The notes under the pieces: generated by a model
The model's database searches: none
Seen by the model: only the letters and a program-made list of their open reading frames with translations
Told to the model about the DNA's origin: nothing
Program-made: the position numbers and the translations under genes
NCBI GenBank assembly: GCA_027448805.1
Contig: DAIDMU010000120.1
Span: 1 to 44,940 of the forward strand
Reading direction: 5' to 3'
Length of the DNA: 44,940 nucleotides
From: Sulfurimonas sp.
Lineage (GTDB): Bacteria > Campylobacterota > Campylobacteria > Campylobacterales > Sulfurimonadaceae
In this document: piece by piece, positions 8,997-17,570 of the stretch
Position numbering within the stretch: position 1 is the first letter of the stretch
Layout: the number at the start of each line of letters is the position of its first letter

Positions 8997-9900
8997 TATT
9001 CTGTTCCTGAATCATTGAGATAGTTTGCATCAGTGTTTGTGCTTCGTGGTATGCGCATGCACTCTCTTTGGTTGATAATATGGAGCGGTGCATAGCGCTA
9101 AACATACTGTTTCTCTCCATATTTTGCAATGTTTGAAGCTCTTGCTCGCCATTTTTATTTTGAATCATCAGCGTATTGCCGATAAAATCGAGTTCATATG
9201 TGGAATCTATGGTGTTTATCAACATCCTGCGATGGATGATTTTGCTGATGTAATCTATTGTGAGCGTGAGTCTGACATTGTTGTCTGTTTTGGCAATCAG
9301 TGTTACAAAATCATCAGAATCTATCTCTAAATCAGAAATTTTCTCCTGAAAGCTATGACACTTTTTGATAGTGCCAAACAGCCACTGCGCGTAGTCGAGT
9401 TCATGGCTTAAATCCAGCAAGACGCCTCCTCCTTTAGCGCGCGAAGCGCTGTAAGAGTTTTTATAATTCACCCCTTCTCGCCAACGTGGCAGATAGTGTC
9501 CGCAGCTCACCGAGGCACTTAAAATCTGCTCGCTTTGCAATGTATTTTTTAATTTTTGAAGCAGCGGGTGAAAACGCAAAACATATCCAACAAAAACCGT
9601 GTTATTATGGATATTTAACTCTTTTTTTGTCTCAAAAAGGGGTTTTTCACAAAAAATAATTCTATTTTTGACTCTATTTTCTATGTATGAAAGTTGTTCG
9701 AAGTGTTTGAATGTTTCGGAGGCTATGACAAAATAGTCATAAACCTCCAGATTTAAAATACTTTCTAAGCTCTTAAATGTGGTAAATTGCGGAAGATCTT
9801 GAGATGTAACTATGTCGATTTGTTCAACCATATCGATTTGACTAAGCACCTCATAATGCCTCTTTCCGATGGAACCATAACCAACAAGCAATGCTTTCAC
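8989..9900 (-). CDS. Gfo/Idh/MocA-family sugar oxidoreductase
   Basis: A 303-residue NAD(P)-dependent dehydrogenase-like protein. The N-terminal Rossmann motif is LVGYGSIGKRHYEVL, then FCEKPLFE (the EKP motif that places the catalytic lysine) near residue 88, and GGGVLLDLSHELDYA near 157, the conserved HxxD-type motif. The substrate is unknown, though its place between PtmE-like and PtmB genes implies work on a nucleotide sugar or its precursor. It occupies the position of ptmF in Campylobacter loci, but I did not assume that identity. Translation starts at GTG: the upstream stop and this start share a base in TAGTG. Confidence 0.85.
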   Translation of the reverse strand: MKALLVGYGSIGKRHYEVLSQIDMVEQIDIVTSQDLPQFTTFKSLESILNLEVYDYFVIASETFKHFEQLSYIENRVKNRIIFCEKPLFETKKELNIHNNTVFVGYVLRFHPLLQKLKNTLQSEQILSASVSCGHYLPRWREGVNYKNSYSASRAKGGGVLLDLSHELDYAQWLFGTIKKCHSFQEKISDLEIDSDDFVTLIAKTDNNVRLTLTIDYISKIIHRRMLINTIDSTYELDFIGNTLMIQNKNGEQELQTLQNMERNSMFSAMHRSILSTKESACAYHEAQTLMQTISMIQEQNNG

Positions 9901-10946
9901 TAAAATACCTTGCTGTATTCGCTGTTTGCCTGTTCATAATCGTTGATTCGCCCAACATCGAGCCAGTAATCATGGATAGGAAATGATACCGGAGTATTTC
10001 CGCCCTCTATCATGCGCTCAAAAAGGGTTGGCATGTCAAAAAATTCATCATCTGGAATAAGTTTTAAAACATCAGGCGAGAACATATAGATACCGCCGCT
10101 TACAAAAAAGTTATAAGTAGGCTTTTCGCTAATAGATACAATTTCACCGTTGTTGAGGTTTACAACTCCATAAGGCACTTGAAAATCATAGTTTCTTACA
10201 CCCATAGTAGCAATTGTTTTTTGAGAGAGGTGAAAATTATGAAAATGTTCAAAATTTACATTTGTAATCAAATCGCTGTTCATCACAAAAAACGGCTCTT
10301 TTAAATGCTCCTTCATTAAGCTGAGTGCTCCTGCTGTCCCCATGCGCTTGTTTTCATGTATGTATGTGATTGAGACTCCAAATCTGCTTCCGTCTCCAAA
10401 ATACTCTTCAATTATTTTGTATAGATAGTTTACGCTAATTATAAAATTTATATAGCCGTACTGCGCAAAATTCTCGATTATGGTCTCTAGAATCGGCTTG
10501 TTTCCAACATGAAGCATCGGCTTTGGAGTTGCTTTTGTAAGCTCTCCAAGCCTTGTCCCGAGTCCTCCTGCCATAAGCACTACAGGGGTTGTTTTTGTCT
10601 GTTTGGATATGAGTCTATCAAGCGTTTCAAGTCCTATCGGTCGTCCGTCTGCATCAACAACCGGGATTTGATGTATCTTTTTGCCGGTCGCCAAGCGAAT
10701 AATGCTCTCTTTTGTATCGTTTATATTTGCAACGGCCGGATTTTTAAAGTAGATATTATCGATAGTATTGGCAAGCTCGGCTCCCTTTAGCAAACCTCTT
10801 CTGATGTCGCCGTCGTTTAGCGTGCCGACTAGCTTTCCTGTTCCATCCACAACCAGCAAAATCTGCTTTGAGCTCTCATCGATGATTTTCAGAGCTTCTT
10901 TAATGGTAATGGTAGATAAAACGGTTATATCTGTTATGCTTTGCAT
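9900..10946 (-). CDS. ptmE: CBS-domain sugar-phosphate nucleotidyltransferase, PtmE-like
   Basis: A 348-residue fusion. Two CBS motifs (about 1-115, with LNDGDIRR and PVVDADGRPIG) precede a nucleotidyltransferase with LMAGGLGTRLGELT (124-137), KPMLHVGNKPI, FFVMNSDL and DYWLDVG. Campylobacter PtmE has this same architecture and is a guanylyltransferase making GDP-linked amino sugar in the legionaminic acid pathway, so GTP use is the likely reading. I start at 10946 (MQSITDIT) rather than an in-frame ATG 20 codons upstream. The upstream gene's TAA overlaps it as TAATG, and GGAAAGAGAG lies at the right distance. Confidence 0.85.
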   Translation of the reverse strand: MQSITDITVLSTITIKEALKIIDESSKQILLVVDGTGKLVGTLNDGDIRRGLLKGAELANTIDNIYFKNPAVANINDTKESIIRLATGKKIHQIPVVDADGRPIGLETLDRLISKQTKTTPVVLMAGGLGTRLGELTKATPKPMLHVGNKPILETIIENFAQYGYINFIISVNYLYKIIEEYFGDGSRFGVSITYIHENKRMGTAGALSLMKEHLKEPFFVMNSDLITNVNFEHFHNFHLSQKTIATMGVRNYDFQVPYGVVNLNNGEIVSISEKPTYNFFVSGGIYMFSPDVLKLIPDDEFFDMPTLFERMIEGGNTPVSFPIHDYWLDVGRINDYEQANSEYSKVF

Positions 10947-12163
10947 TAGTTGCTCTCTTTCCAAATTGGTTGTTTTAGTTCCCACTTGCCGTTTATTTTG
11001 TCCCATAGATGAGGTGAGCGAAATTTTTCTATGGCATCATGATATTGTTGCAATGTTATATCCATATAGTTACAACAATCTTTTATATACTGTTCCGGAA
11101 ACTCACCGTCAAATCGTTTAATAAGAGCAATTCCCTCATCTCTTGTGATATCTCCGTTTCTAACCTCTTGTGCCGAGTCATAGGTGGCTCTTCCGATGCC
11201 GAATTTGATGGTTGTTGTGTGGTAGTGCAACCAATCTATCTTGTCGTCCAGCGAGCTGTATTTGCTGAAACTACCTTCTGTTCTATGGTCATTTGGCATA
11301 AAATCCGTATTCTCAATAGCATAATAATAGGTCTCCTGCGGATGCCATTTTACATAGTAGCCCAAGTAGTGAACCGTTGTTCCTGTTTTTTCTATCTCAT
11401 ATGGATTAACCGGAAAATATGCCTCAAGGTCTGAGAGTTTAAAGCCAAAGTCATGAATAAGATCCTTTGCCGGAACACCGCCAAGCACCAAATCCTCAAT
11501 ACTGAGTTCGGCACTGTAGTATTTTGGGTCTCTTGTTGGTTTATAATTGTCCTCTATGGCATTTCCATACTCTGCTTCATTTTCTCCAAATATAACTAGC
11601 GGAATATCAAGCAACACGGAGAGTCTCGGTGCAAGATTTTTTTGCCCCAGTATAAAGGGCTGAAAAGGATGTCCAAGATTTAAAAAGGCATTTTTGGTTA
11701 AAAATTTGTGAAGCTTTTTATTTTGATTATAGGTGTAGTTTGCAAATCCTGCATTTAACCATGAATCAAAATTTCTTCTGCCGATGTCGGTATAAAGAGC
11801 AGGCGGCCAAGTAATTAGAATAGGGTTCATATTATATTTGTACTTAAGCATATGAGCTGCCTGAACACTGTCTTTACCGCCGCTTCCAGGAACTACAACA
11901 TCATACCTGCCGTCATTTCTTCTATATTTATTGCAAAGCTCCAAAAGCTCTTTCTCTCGCTCTTGCCAGTTTATGCTCTTTTTCATCTCTGCGTATCTGC
12001 ATGCTTCGCATATGCCGTCTTCGCCAAATGCAAGTGTTCTCTTTTTTTCACCCTCTTTTTGTTTAAACTCAACGGTAGAAGACGGCCTTTGATTATTCAT
12101 TGTGCATTTTTTACAAAATTTTACTTCAAGAGGAAGCCCATACTTTCCAAATAGTTCGCTCAT
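10946..12163 (-). CDS. N-acetyl sugar amidotransferase (PseA/PtmG/WbpG-like)
   Basis: A 405-residue ATP-pyrophosphatase of the N-type family. The P-loop PGSGGKDS is at 92-99. Two N-terminal CxxC pairs (C17/C20 and C52/C55) suggest a structural metal site. Homologues WbpG and PseA turn an acetamido group into an acetamidino group, using ammonia delivered by HisH/HisF-like partners. Exactly such genes lie immediately upstream, 9 bases away, which strongly supports this role. It therefore probably makes an acetamidino derivative of the flagellar nonulosonic acid. Which isomer (Pse or Leg) cannot be told; the Ptm neighbours favour Leg. Confidence 0.88.
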   Translation of the reverse strand: MSELFGKYGLPLEVKFCKKCTMNNQRPSSTVEFKQKEGEKKRTLAFGEDGICEACRYAEMKKSINWQEREKELLELCNKYRRNDGRYDVVVPGSGGKDSVQAAHMLKYKYNMNPILITWPPALYTDIGRRNFDSWLNAGFANYTYNQNKKLHKFLTKNAFLNLGHPFQPFILGQKNLAPRLSVLLDIPLVIFGENEAEYGNAIEDNYKPTRDPKYYSAELSIEDLVLGGVPAKDLIHDFGFKLSDLEAYFPVNPYEIEKTGTTVHYLGYYVKWHPQETYYYAIENTDFMPNDHRTEGSFSKYSSLDDKIDWLHYHTTTIKFGIGRATYDSAQEVRNGDITRDEGIALIKRFDGEFPEQYIKDCCNYMDITLQQYHDAIEKFRSPHLWDKINGKWELKQPIWKESN

Positions 12164-12172
12164 GCTCTTCTC

Positions 12173-12775
12173 CTATAATTCTATAAAGTTTTTAAATAGT
12201 TTAATTCCGGCTTCACGGCTCTTCTCCGGATGGAATTGCACCCCATAAAGATTGTTTTGCTGGAGAGACGAGACAAATTTATGCCCTTCATACTCCGTTA
12301 ATGCAACGATATTTGTATAATTTACTACCTCGTAAGAGTGCATAAAGTAAAACTCCTCATTTTCCAAATCATTTAAAAGTCTGTTTGATTTTACAACATC
12401 AATTTTGTTAAAGCCCATATGTGGTACTTTCGCATCTACTATCATAGGCTTTACTTCAGCGTTTATAAGAGAGAGCCCTTTAGTTTTTCCATACTCAAAT
12501 CCAAGAGTTGAGAGTATCTGCATACCTAGACAGATGCCGAGCGTGGGCTTTGTTGTTGCGGCAGCCTTTAGTGCGTCAAGCAAACCGCTCTTTTGTAGCT
12601 CTTGTATCGCATCCTTAAAGCTTCCGACTCCCGGTATTACAATTTTATCAACACTGTTTAGTTCATCTTTATTATTTACTATTTTTACAGTACCGCCAGC
12701 TTTTTCTACTGCTTTTTTTATACTATGGATATTTCCGGCGATTCCATAGTTGATAAGTCCGATGATATTGCTCAT
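12173..12775 (-). CDS. hisH: HisH-like glutamine amidotransferase, sugar amidination paralogue
   Basis: A 200-residue class I glutaminase. The nucleophile is C82 in LGICLGMQIL, and H182/E184 in QFHPEKS complete the triad. The oxyanion/Gly motif VIPGVGSF is at 47-53. The family normally gives ammonia to HisF in histidine synthesis. Here the pair is embedded in a flagellar sugar operon directly before the amidotransferase, as in Campylobacter (Cj1314-1316) and the Pseudomonas O5 locus, so it most likely feeds ammonia to sugar amidination. It overlaps the HisF-like gene by 4 bases (ATGA). The symbol gives the family, not a claim about histidine synthesis. Confidence 0.88.
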   Translation of the reverse strand: MSNIIGLINYGIAGNIHSIKKAVEKAGGTVKIVNNKDELNSVDKIVIPGVGSFKDAIQELQKSGLLDALKAAATTKPTLGICLGMQILSTLGFEYGKTKGLSLINAEVKPMIVDAKVPHMGFNKIDVVKSNRLLNDLENEEFYFMHSYEVVNYTNIVALTEYEGHKFVSSLQQNNLYGVQFHPEKSREAGIKLFKNFIEL

Positions 12776-13527
12776 TTTGAAACCTCTACACCGTTATTTT
12801 TTAAATACTCTTTGATATCTTTTATTGTAAATTTGTCATAGTGAAGTAGGCTGGCGATGGCAACACCGCTTGGTTTTGCGTACTCTACCAGCTCTTTTAT
12901 ATCCTCAAGGCTGCCTGCGCCGCTTGCAACTACTACCGGTATATTTACACTCTCAACTACTCTTTTTGCAAGTTCTATATCAAAACCTCTTTGTCTCCCG
13001 TCGGTATCCACGCATTGAAGAAGTATCTCGCCGGCGCCTCTTTGCTCTACCTCTTTTGCCCACTCTATAACATCTTTGCCTGATTGTATTCTTCCGCAAT
13101 CTGTATAACACTCATACCAATCTTCCCATTTTTTGGCTTCAATATTGATAACAACTGCTTGATTTCCAAAGATTTCTGCAGCCTGATTGATTACATCTGG
13201 ATTCTCTTGAACGGCATAAGTGTTTAATATGACTTTATCAGCTCCAGCATGGAAGAGTTTTGAGAAATCATCAATTGTTTTTACTCCGCCGCCGACGCCA
13301 AAGGGAATAAACAGCTCATTTGCCGCTTTTTCTATCTCATCCAAAAGTATTTCTCTTTGGTATAGTGAAGCAACTATGTCTATATACATAACTTCGTCCG
13401 CACCTTGTTTGTAATATTTTTTTGCTATATCTACTGGCAGTCCAATTTTTCTCAAACCTTCAAAATGGACAGGCTTTACAACAAAAGGCGGCTTTACATC
13501 TAGTTTGGCAATTATTCGTGTTCTCAT
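12772..13527 (-). CDS. hisF: HisF-like (beta/alpha)8 ammonia-channel subunit, sugar amidination paralogue
   Basis: A 251-residue TIM barrel. It has IAKLDVKPPFVVK at the N-terminus, where true HisF usually reads IPCLDV, then GADEVMYIDIVAS, FGVGGGVKTIDD, ADKVILNT, EILLQCVDTDGRQRGFD and VVVASGAGSLED. The barrel is intact, but the changed first strand and the sugar locus suggest that it channels HisH ammonia to the adjacent amidotransferase rather than cyclising PRFAR. It is the first gene of the operon, with AGGAGGAAAA before the ATG. A sigma-28-like -10 box lies about 52 bases upstream. Confidence 0.87.
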   Translation of the reverse strand: MRTRIIAKLDVKPPFVVKPVHFEGLRKIGLPVDIAKKYYKQGADEVMYIDIVASLYQREILLDEIEKAANELFIPFGVGGGVKTIDDFSKLFHAGADKVILNTYAVQENPDVINQAAEIFGNQAVVINIEAKKWEDWYECYTDCGRIQSGKDVIEWAKEVEQRGAGEILLQCVDTDGRQRGFDIELAKRVVESVNIPVVVASGAGSLEDIKELVEYAKPSGVAIASLLHYDKFTIKDIKEYLKNNGVEVSK

Positions 13528-13578
13528 TTTTCCTCCTAAAATTTAATATCATAAAATGATTTTTTTAAAAAATTATTC

Positions 13579-13606
13579 AAATCGGCTTTTTTAATCTCTT
13601 TCACAT
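13579..13606 (-). promoter_or_regulatory. Sigma-28-like promoter of the glycosylation operon
   Basis: On the minus strand GCCGATTT (plus positions 13579-13586) matches the sigma-28 -10 element, about 52 bases before the HisF-like ATG. The expected -35 (about 13598-13605) reads GTGAAAGA, only a weak TAAAG-like match, and the insertion sequence ends right there. The -10 is seen; its use is inferred. Confidence 0.5.
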
Positions 13607-13635
13607 GGAATGACCCCACTTATATAGACAGAAAC

Positions 13636-14487
13636 TTATTCAGTTAACACCTTATTTTTTGAGGACTCCAAATTATATCTTTTTTCAAACTCATTTGGCA
13701 AAATATAACCAAGATAACTATGTCTTCTTTTTGGATTATAAAACATCTCTATATATTCAAATATTTTAGATACTGCAATCTCTCTCGTTAAAAATACATT
13801 TTTTCTGACAAGCTCTTTTTTAATGTTTTAAAAAAGCTCTCTGCGACTGCGTTGTCATAACAGTTGCCGCGTCTACTCATGCTTGGGACAATATTATGAT
13901 GTTTTAGGAATATTCTATACTCATAGGAGCTGTACTGGCTCCCTTGATCTGAGTGAAGAATTACTTTGTCATATGCCTTTTTTACTCTTGAAACGGCAGA
14001 TTTTAAAGCATTGATAATTAAAAGCGTAGTTTGTCTATGCGCTGTCGTCCAGCCAATCACTTTTCTGCTAAAAAGATCTATAACTGTTGCAAGATAGAGC
14101 CATCCTTCATGCGTTCTGATATAGGTTATGTCACTTACCCAGCTCTCATTTGGAGAGCTTGCGATAAAGCATTGCTGCAGATGATTTGGATGCGCTTTGT
14201 GAATTGCACCGGCTTTATGCTGAGGCTTACGTCTATATGTGCCAACTCCATAAAGTCTTGCTATACTCATAAGTCTTGCAACCCTTTTTTTTATTTACAT
14301 GTATCCCAGATGCTGACAAATCTTTATGGATGTTTCTATAACCATAAATACCGCTGGACGCTTTAAATGCGTTTTTTATATGAATTATCAATTGCTGATT
14401 TTCAATCTCTCGATTTGAAATAGGCGTAGTGAGCCATTTATAATACCCGCTATGATGTACTTGCATTACATTGCACAGCCGTCTCAT
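13636..14487 (-). pseudogene. IS3-family transposase OrfB (DDE integrase), frameshifted twice
   Basis: Catalytic subunit of the insertion sequence. The first segment (MRRLCNVMQVHHSGYYKW... GIYGYRNIH) breaks at an A8 run (14285-14292), where one extra base moves the frame. The second segment carries the integrase core (DITYIRT, VIDLFSRKVIGW, LHSDQGSQY, NCYDNAVAESFF) down to an A6 run (13816-13821). There one base seems missing, and the last segment (ELVRKNVFLTREIA... KIFEYIEMFYNPKRRHS) returns to the first frame and stops at 13636-13638. D, D and E residues are all present. Further damage lies between OrfA and OrfB: the KYAFI start motif of OrfB is cut by a TAA. It is probably inactive unless slippage restores the frame. 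Confidence 0.85.
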
Positions 14488-14547
14488 TGTGTAATATTGG
14501 CTGTATTTTTTATATAAACGCGTACTTTAATTTGGGTGGCTTGCAAA

Positions 14548-14808
14548 TTACGCTGCGGCCTTTTTTAGTATATCACGCTCCTCCGTAACCCTTCTAAGCT
14601 CTTTTTGGAGACGTTTTATCTCTAAATGAGAAGCTAACTCTTGATTGTTTTTAGCTATCGCCTCTGGGTTTTGAAACTTTTTTATCCAGCTCCTGAGAGA
14701 CTCAAAATGAATACCCAACCTCTCTGCTGTCTCATTTATGCTATAACCATTGACTGTAACTTGTTTTACAGCTTCCATTTTAAATTCATCTGTATATCTC
14801 GGTGGCAT
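14548..14808 (-). CDS. IS3-family transposase OrfA
   Basis: An 86-residue helix-turn-helix DNA-binding subunit: RYTDEFKMEAVKQV, then SINETAERLGIHFESLRSWIKKF, then a leucine-zipper-like stretch EIKRLQKELRRVTEERDILKKAAA. The usual C-terminus continues ...KKAAAYFA. Here a TAA stands where the tyrosine codon is expected, and FASHPN is readable just beyond it, so OrfA is slightly truncated. An A6G slippery run at the LKK codons (14560-14566 on plus) is where IS3 elements normally shift frame into OrfB. Confidence 0.85.
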   Translation of the reverse strand: MPPRYTDEFKMEAVKQVTVNGYSINETAERLGIHFESLRSWIKKFQNPEAIAKNNQELASHLEIKRLQKELRRVTEERDILKKAAA

Positions 14809-14939
14809 TTTTAACCCTTAATTTTTTATAGCGATTTATCCCGCTATTTTATTAAATTAACTGATTAAAAGTTTGTCTACTTTATAGGGGATATTCTAAA
14901 ATAGCAATATGCGTGCCATGTAATTTTAAATTTCTTTAC

Positions 14940-14966
14940 TAAATTATTATATTTATTTACCGATAT
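14940..14966 (+). promoter_or_regulatory. Sigma-28 promoter of fliD
   Basis: TAAATTAT (14940-14947), 11 bases, then ACCGATAT (14959-14966): correct spacing and a good -10 for FliA. It lies 47 bases before the fliD ATG and about 40 bases beyond the IS end, so the insertion spared it. Confidence 0.75.
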
Positions 14967-15013
14967 ACTAACTATATTAATGTAATTAAAATTATATTCG
15001 AAAAGGATTTACC

Positions 15014-16381
15014 ATGGGTATCAGTTCACTGGGTGTTGGATCTAGTATTTTAACGCAAGATGTTTTGGATCAGTTGAGAAAGGCCGATGAAGCTAAGTTT
15101 GTTACACCGGTAGAACTGGAGTTGGCAAATGAGGGTGATAAGGAAGATGCTTTAAAGCTTATTGATGCAACTATGACGAATCTTATCGATAGTATAAATG
15201 CTCTTAAGAGTGCAACTCTTTTTGATGAGCGTGCAACAACTATTACCGGCACTTCCGTTGCGGTAACAGCGGCAGCCGGCAGTGACATACAGGATTTTAC
15301 GCTAAACGTAACTACTTTGGCTACAAAACAGGTAGAACAGTCTGGATCTTTCGCCGCTAGTACCGATTCGGTTGCTGCGGTTGATGGACAGATAAATCTT
15401 AATATAGACGGTCAGGATTTTACCATAGATTATGTTGCCGGAACAACACTTAGTGAGTTGAAAGATCTTATAAATGGCGTAGCTGGAGATAAAGTAGATG
15501 CTACGGTTGTTCAAATAGGTGCTACAGATTTCCGCCTGTTTATAAGTTCGGCCGATACAGGAACAACTCAGAATATAACCATTACAGACAATACCGGGGC
15601 ATTGGACGCTCGTTTAACAACAGGTTTAACAGCTATTCAAACAGGGGTAGATGCTAAATTTACATTTAATGGCCAAGCAATAACTAGAACAAGTAATAAT
15701 ATAACAGACCTTGTTACTGGACTTGATATTACGCTAAAAGAAGTCGGTTCTTCGACTGTTAGCGTTGCTCAAAATCGCGATAACATTATTGCAAAAATTG
15801 ATAGCTTTGTTGAAAAATATAACTCTGCGATAACAGAGTTAAATAAAATGACAAAAGCAAGCACTGATAGTGACGAGCGCGGAATTTTTTCCGGTGAGAG
15901 CACAATTAAAAATATGAAGCGAGTTCTTCAGGATATGATGGCAGGTATCGGCGGGGGAGTAGGTTACATGACTGATTACGGTTTTGAAATAGATAAAGAT
16001 GGTGTAATGACCATCGATAAATCTATATTCAATGCTAAAATGGATGCAGATCCGGTAAATGTAGAGGCGTTTTTGGTAGGCGGAACATTTACTAATGCTG
16101 ATTTAACTACTACGGCAGTCACTGGGGCATTCAATGAAATTGCATTAATAGTTGAGGGGTATACTGCCTATGATGCAACTCTTGACCAGTTTAAAAATTC
16201 TATTACCGAAAAAATAAGTGTCTTGGAAGATAGGAAACTTAGCGCAGTAGAGAGACTGGATGCAAGGTATGAGATACTAAAAAAACAGTTTGCCGCATAT
16301 GACTTGATGATAAGCAAATTTAATAGCGCATCTTCCATGTTCACAGAGATGGCAAACGCTCAGGCAGCGTCACTAAATTAG
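15014..16381 (+). CDS. fliD: Flagellar filament capping protein FliD
   Basis: FliD (HAP2) sits at the filament tip and folds incoming flagellin. The 455 residues start with MGISSLGVGSSI, the N-terminal segment typical of FliD. The FliD_N region runs to about residue 110, the FliD_C region covers about 220-440, and a C-terminal heptad-like helix (LDARYEILKKQFAAYDLMISKFNS, ending NAQAASLN) matches the family. Length is near the lower normal range. AAAAGGA at 15001-15007 is the ribosome binding site, and a sigma-28 promoter precedes it. fliS follows, the standard fliD-fliS order. Confidence 0.95.
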   Translation: MGISSLGVGSSILTQDVLDQLRKADEAKFVTPVELELANEGDKEDALKLIDATMTNLIDSINALKSATLFDERATTITGTSVAVTAAAGSDIQDFTLNVTTLATKQVEQSGSFAASTDSVAAVDGQINLNIDGQDFTIDYVAGTTLSELKDLINGVAGDKVDATVVQIGATDFRLFISSADTGTTQNITITDNTGALDARLTTGLTAIQTGVDAKFTFNGQAITRTSNNITDLVTGLDITLKEVGSSTVSVAQNRDNIIAKIDSFVEKYNSAITELNKMTKASTDSDERGIFSGESTIKNMKRVLQDMMAGIGGGVGYMTDYGFEIDKDGVMTIDKSIFNAKMDADPVNVEAFLVGGTFTNADLTTTAVTGAFNEIALIVEGYTAYDATLDQFKNSITEKISVLEDRKLSAVERLDARYEILKKQFAAYDLMISKFNSASSMFTEMANAQAASLN

Positions 16382-16474
16382 TAAATTTGGGTAAAAAGCG
16401 CTAAATAAAGTATCTCGAATGTCGATTTGTATTGGATGAAAGAAACAAATAAAGATAGTGAAAAAGGGTCTAAC

Positions 16475-16849
16475 ATGTATGGTAACGTAGCTCACAATAT
16501 TTATGCACAAAACAATGTAGGGATTGAGTCTCCGGCGAAGCTTATTGAGATGCTTTATGAAGGGGTTCTTCGTTTTAATGCTCAAGCAAAAAAAGCTATT
16601 AAAGATGGCAATATTGAAAAAAGAGTTTATTGGATAAATCGTTCAGTCGCGGTGATTACTGAACTTATCTCTGTATTGGATTTAAAACAGGGAAGAGTTG
16701 CAAAGTATTTAGATGGGCTTTACGGGTATGAAATTCAGCTCCTAACGTTGGCTAGTGTTCATAACGACATAGCTAAGCTTGATGAGGTCAGCAATGTGTT
16801 TAAAGGGCTATTGGAAGCTTGGAGAGAAACTACTAATGTGGCTAACTAA
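16475..16849 (+). CDS. fliS: Flagellin export chaperone FliS
   Basis: A cytoplasmic chaperone that binds the flagellin C-terminus and prevents early polymerisation. The 124 residues have the classic N-terminus (MYGNVAHNIYAQNNVGIESPAKLIEMLYEGVLRF) and an all-helical body (RVYWINRSVAVITELISVLD, ...LYGYEIQLLT). I start at 16475 rather than at the in-frame codon 16427, because AAAAAGGG lies just upstream and the family begins with Y-x-n. Its end overlaps the next gene by 14 bases. Confidence 0.95.
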   Translation: MYGNVAHNIYAQNNVGIESPAKLIEMLYEGVLRFNAQAKKAIKDGNIEKRVYWINRSVAVITELISVLDLKQGRVAKYLDGLYGYEIQLLTLASVHNDIAKLDEVSNVFKGLLEAWRETTNVAN

Positions 16850-17090
16850 GCTAAAAATAGCTATTATTGAGAAAAATGCGGACGCCTTAGATGGGTTGAT
16901 GGATAGTGTGCCGCAGCTCAAAGATAAAAAAGAGATAGAAGAAGCTATCTACCTTTTAAAAGAGGCGGACAGGCTGGTCCGCACTTTAAAAGATGAGACA
17001 TCAGTATCAATGAAGCAGATTAAGAAGAATCTTGATTTTCTGCGTTCCAATGATATTCCAACCTCCAAGAAGCTAGATATCCGTTCATAA
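16836..17090 (+). CDS. Small helical protein in the FliT position
   Basis: An 84-residue protein (MWLTKLKIAIIEKNADALDGLMD...), predicted all-helical and charged. Its start overlaps the fliS stop by 14 bases. In many bacteria the gene after fliS encodes FliT, the FliD chaperone of similar size and fold, so that role is plausible, but no FliT signature is clear to me. A longer reading from 16779 is possible but would lie deep in fliS, so it was not chosen. Confidence 0.65.
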   Translation: MWLTKLKIAIIEKNADALDGLMDSVPQLKDKKEIEEAIYLLKEADRLVRTLKDETSVSMKQIKKNLDFLRSNDIPTSKKLDIRS

Positions 17091-17192
17091 GCTCTTTTTA
17101 GAAATCCCAAAATTTAAACTTTTAATATTAGAGCAAAAATGCTATTTTTATGGTAGAATAATTTCAAAACATAATGTCAATCGGACTTAAAT

Positions 17193-17531
17193 ATGCCTAT
17201 TTTAGATGCAAATTATTCAATGGTAAATCATGAAGAGATGGCTAGAGCCATCGGACTAAAATCTAAGCACATCCCGCTGTTGATAGCAAACTTTATAGAG
17301 GAGTCAATCGCTATATTGGATGTGCTAGAAGAAGATATAGCTTCTAGAAATTATGAAAAGATTAGGTCAAGCGCACATGCCATAAAGGGAAGCGCTGGGA
17401 ATCTTAAATTTAATGAGGTTTATGAGATGGCAAAAGAGATGGAGCTATCAGGCTCAAAAGGGGATAGTGACTTTGAATATGAAGCTTATTTTAAAGCTAT
17501 CAAGAGCGCAATAGGGACAATATCACTCTAA
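17193..17531 (+). CDS. Hpt-domain phosphotransfer protein
   Basis: 112 residues making a stand-alone histidine phosphotransfer domain. RSSAHAIKGSAGNLKF places the phospho-accepting histidine at H62, with the conserved K-G-S/A-x-x-N-x-G context and flanking helices. Such proteins pass phosphate between hybrid kinases and response regulators. No kinase is adjacent, so the partners are unknown. A -10-like TAGAAT lies about 35 bases before the ATG. Confidence 0.9.
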   Translation: MPILDANYSMVNHEEMARAIGLKSKHIPLLIANFIEESIAILDVLEEDIASRNYEKIRSSAHAIKGSAGNLKFNEVYEMAKEMELSGSKGDSDFEYEAYFKAIKSAIGTISL

Positions 17532-17558
17532 GCTCTTTGTTATTTTAGCTTTTTTAGC

Positions 17559-17564
17559 TATAAT
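17559..17564 (+). promoter_or_regulatory. -10 box of the SRP RNA gene
   Basis: TATAAT at 17559-17564, seven bases before the predicted RNA 5' end. T/A-rich sequence lies upstream, without a clear -35, as is usual for Campylobacterota. Confidence 0.6.
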
Positions 17565-17570
17565 TGCGTC

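Larger units (their letters stand above)
13606..14898 (-). mobile_element. Decayed IS3-family insertion sequence
   Basis: About 1.29 kb, bounded by imperfect inverted repeats. The left end reads TGGAATGACCCC (13606-13617) and the right end, reverse complemented, TAGAATATCCCC (14887-14898). The homology continues inward (GTAGACA / ATAGACA, AACTT, ATCAGTTAA / TTCAGTTAA). It encodes OrfA and an OrfB broken by indels. No 3-4 bp target duplication is visible. It sits between the promoter of the minus-strand glycosylation operon and the fliD promoter. Boundaries are good to a few bases. Confidence 0.85.

Noticed and set aside
12172..13527. Histidine biosynthesis operon
   Set aside because: HisF/HisH-like genes stand alone beside a sugar amidotransferase and flagellar sugar genes, the known setting for amidination paralogues.
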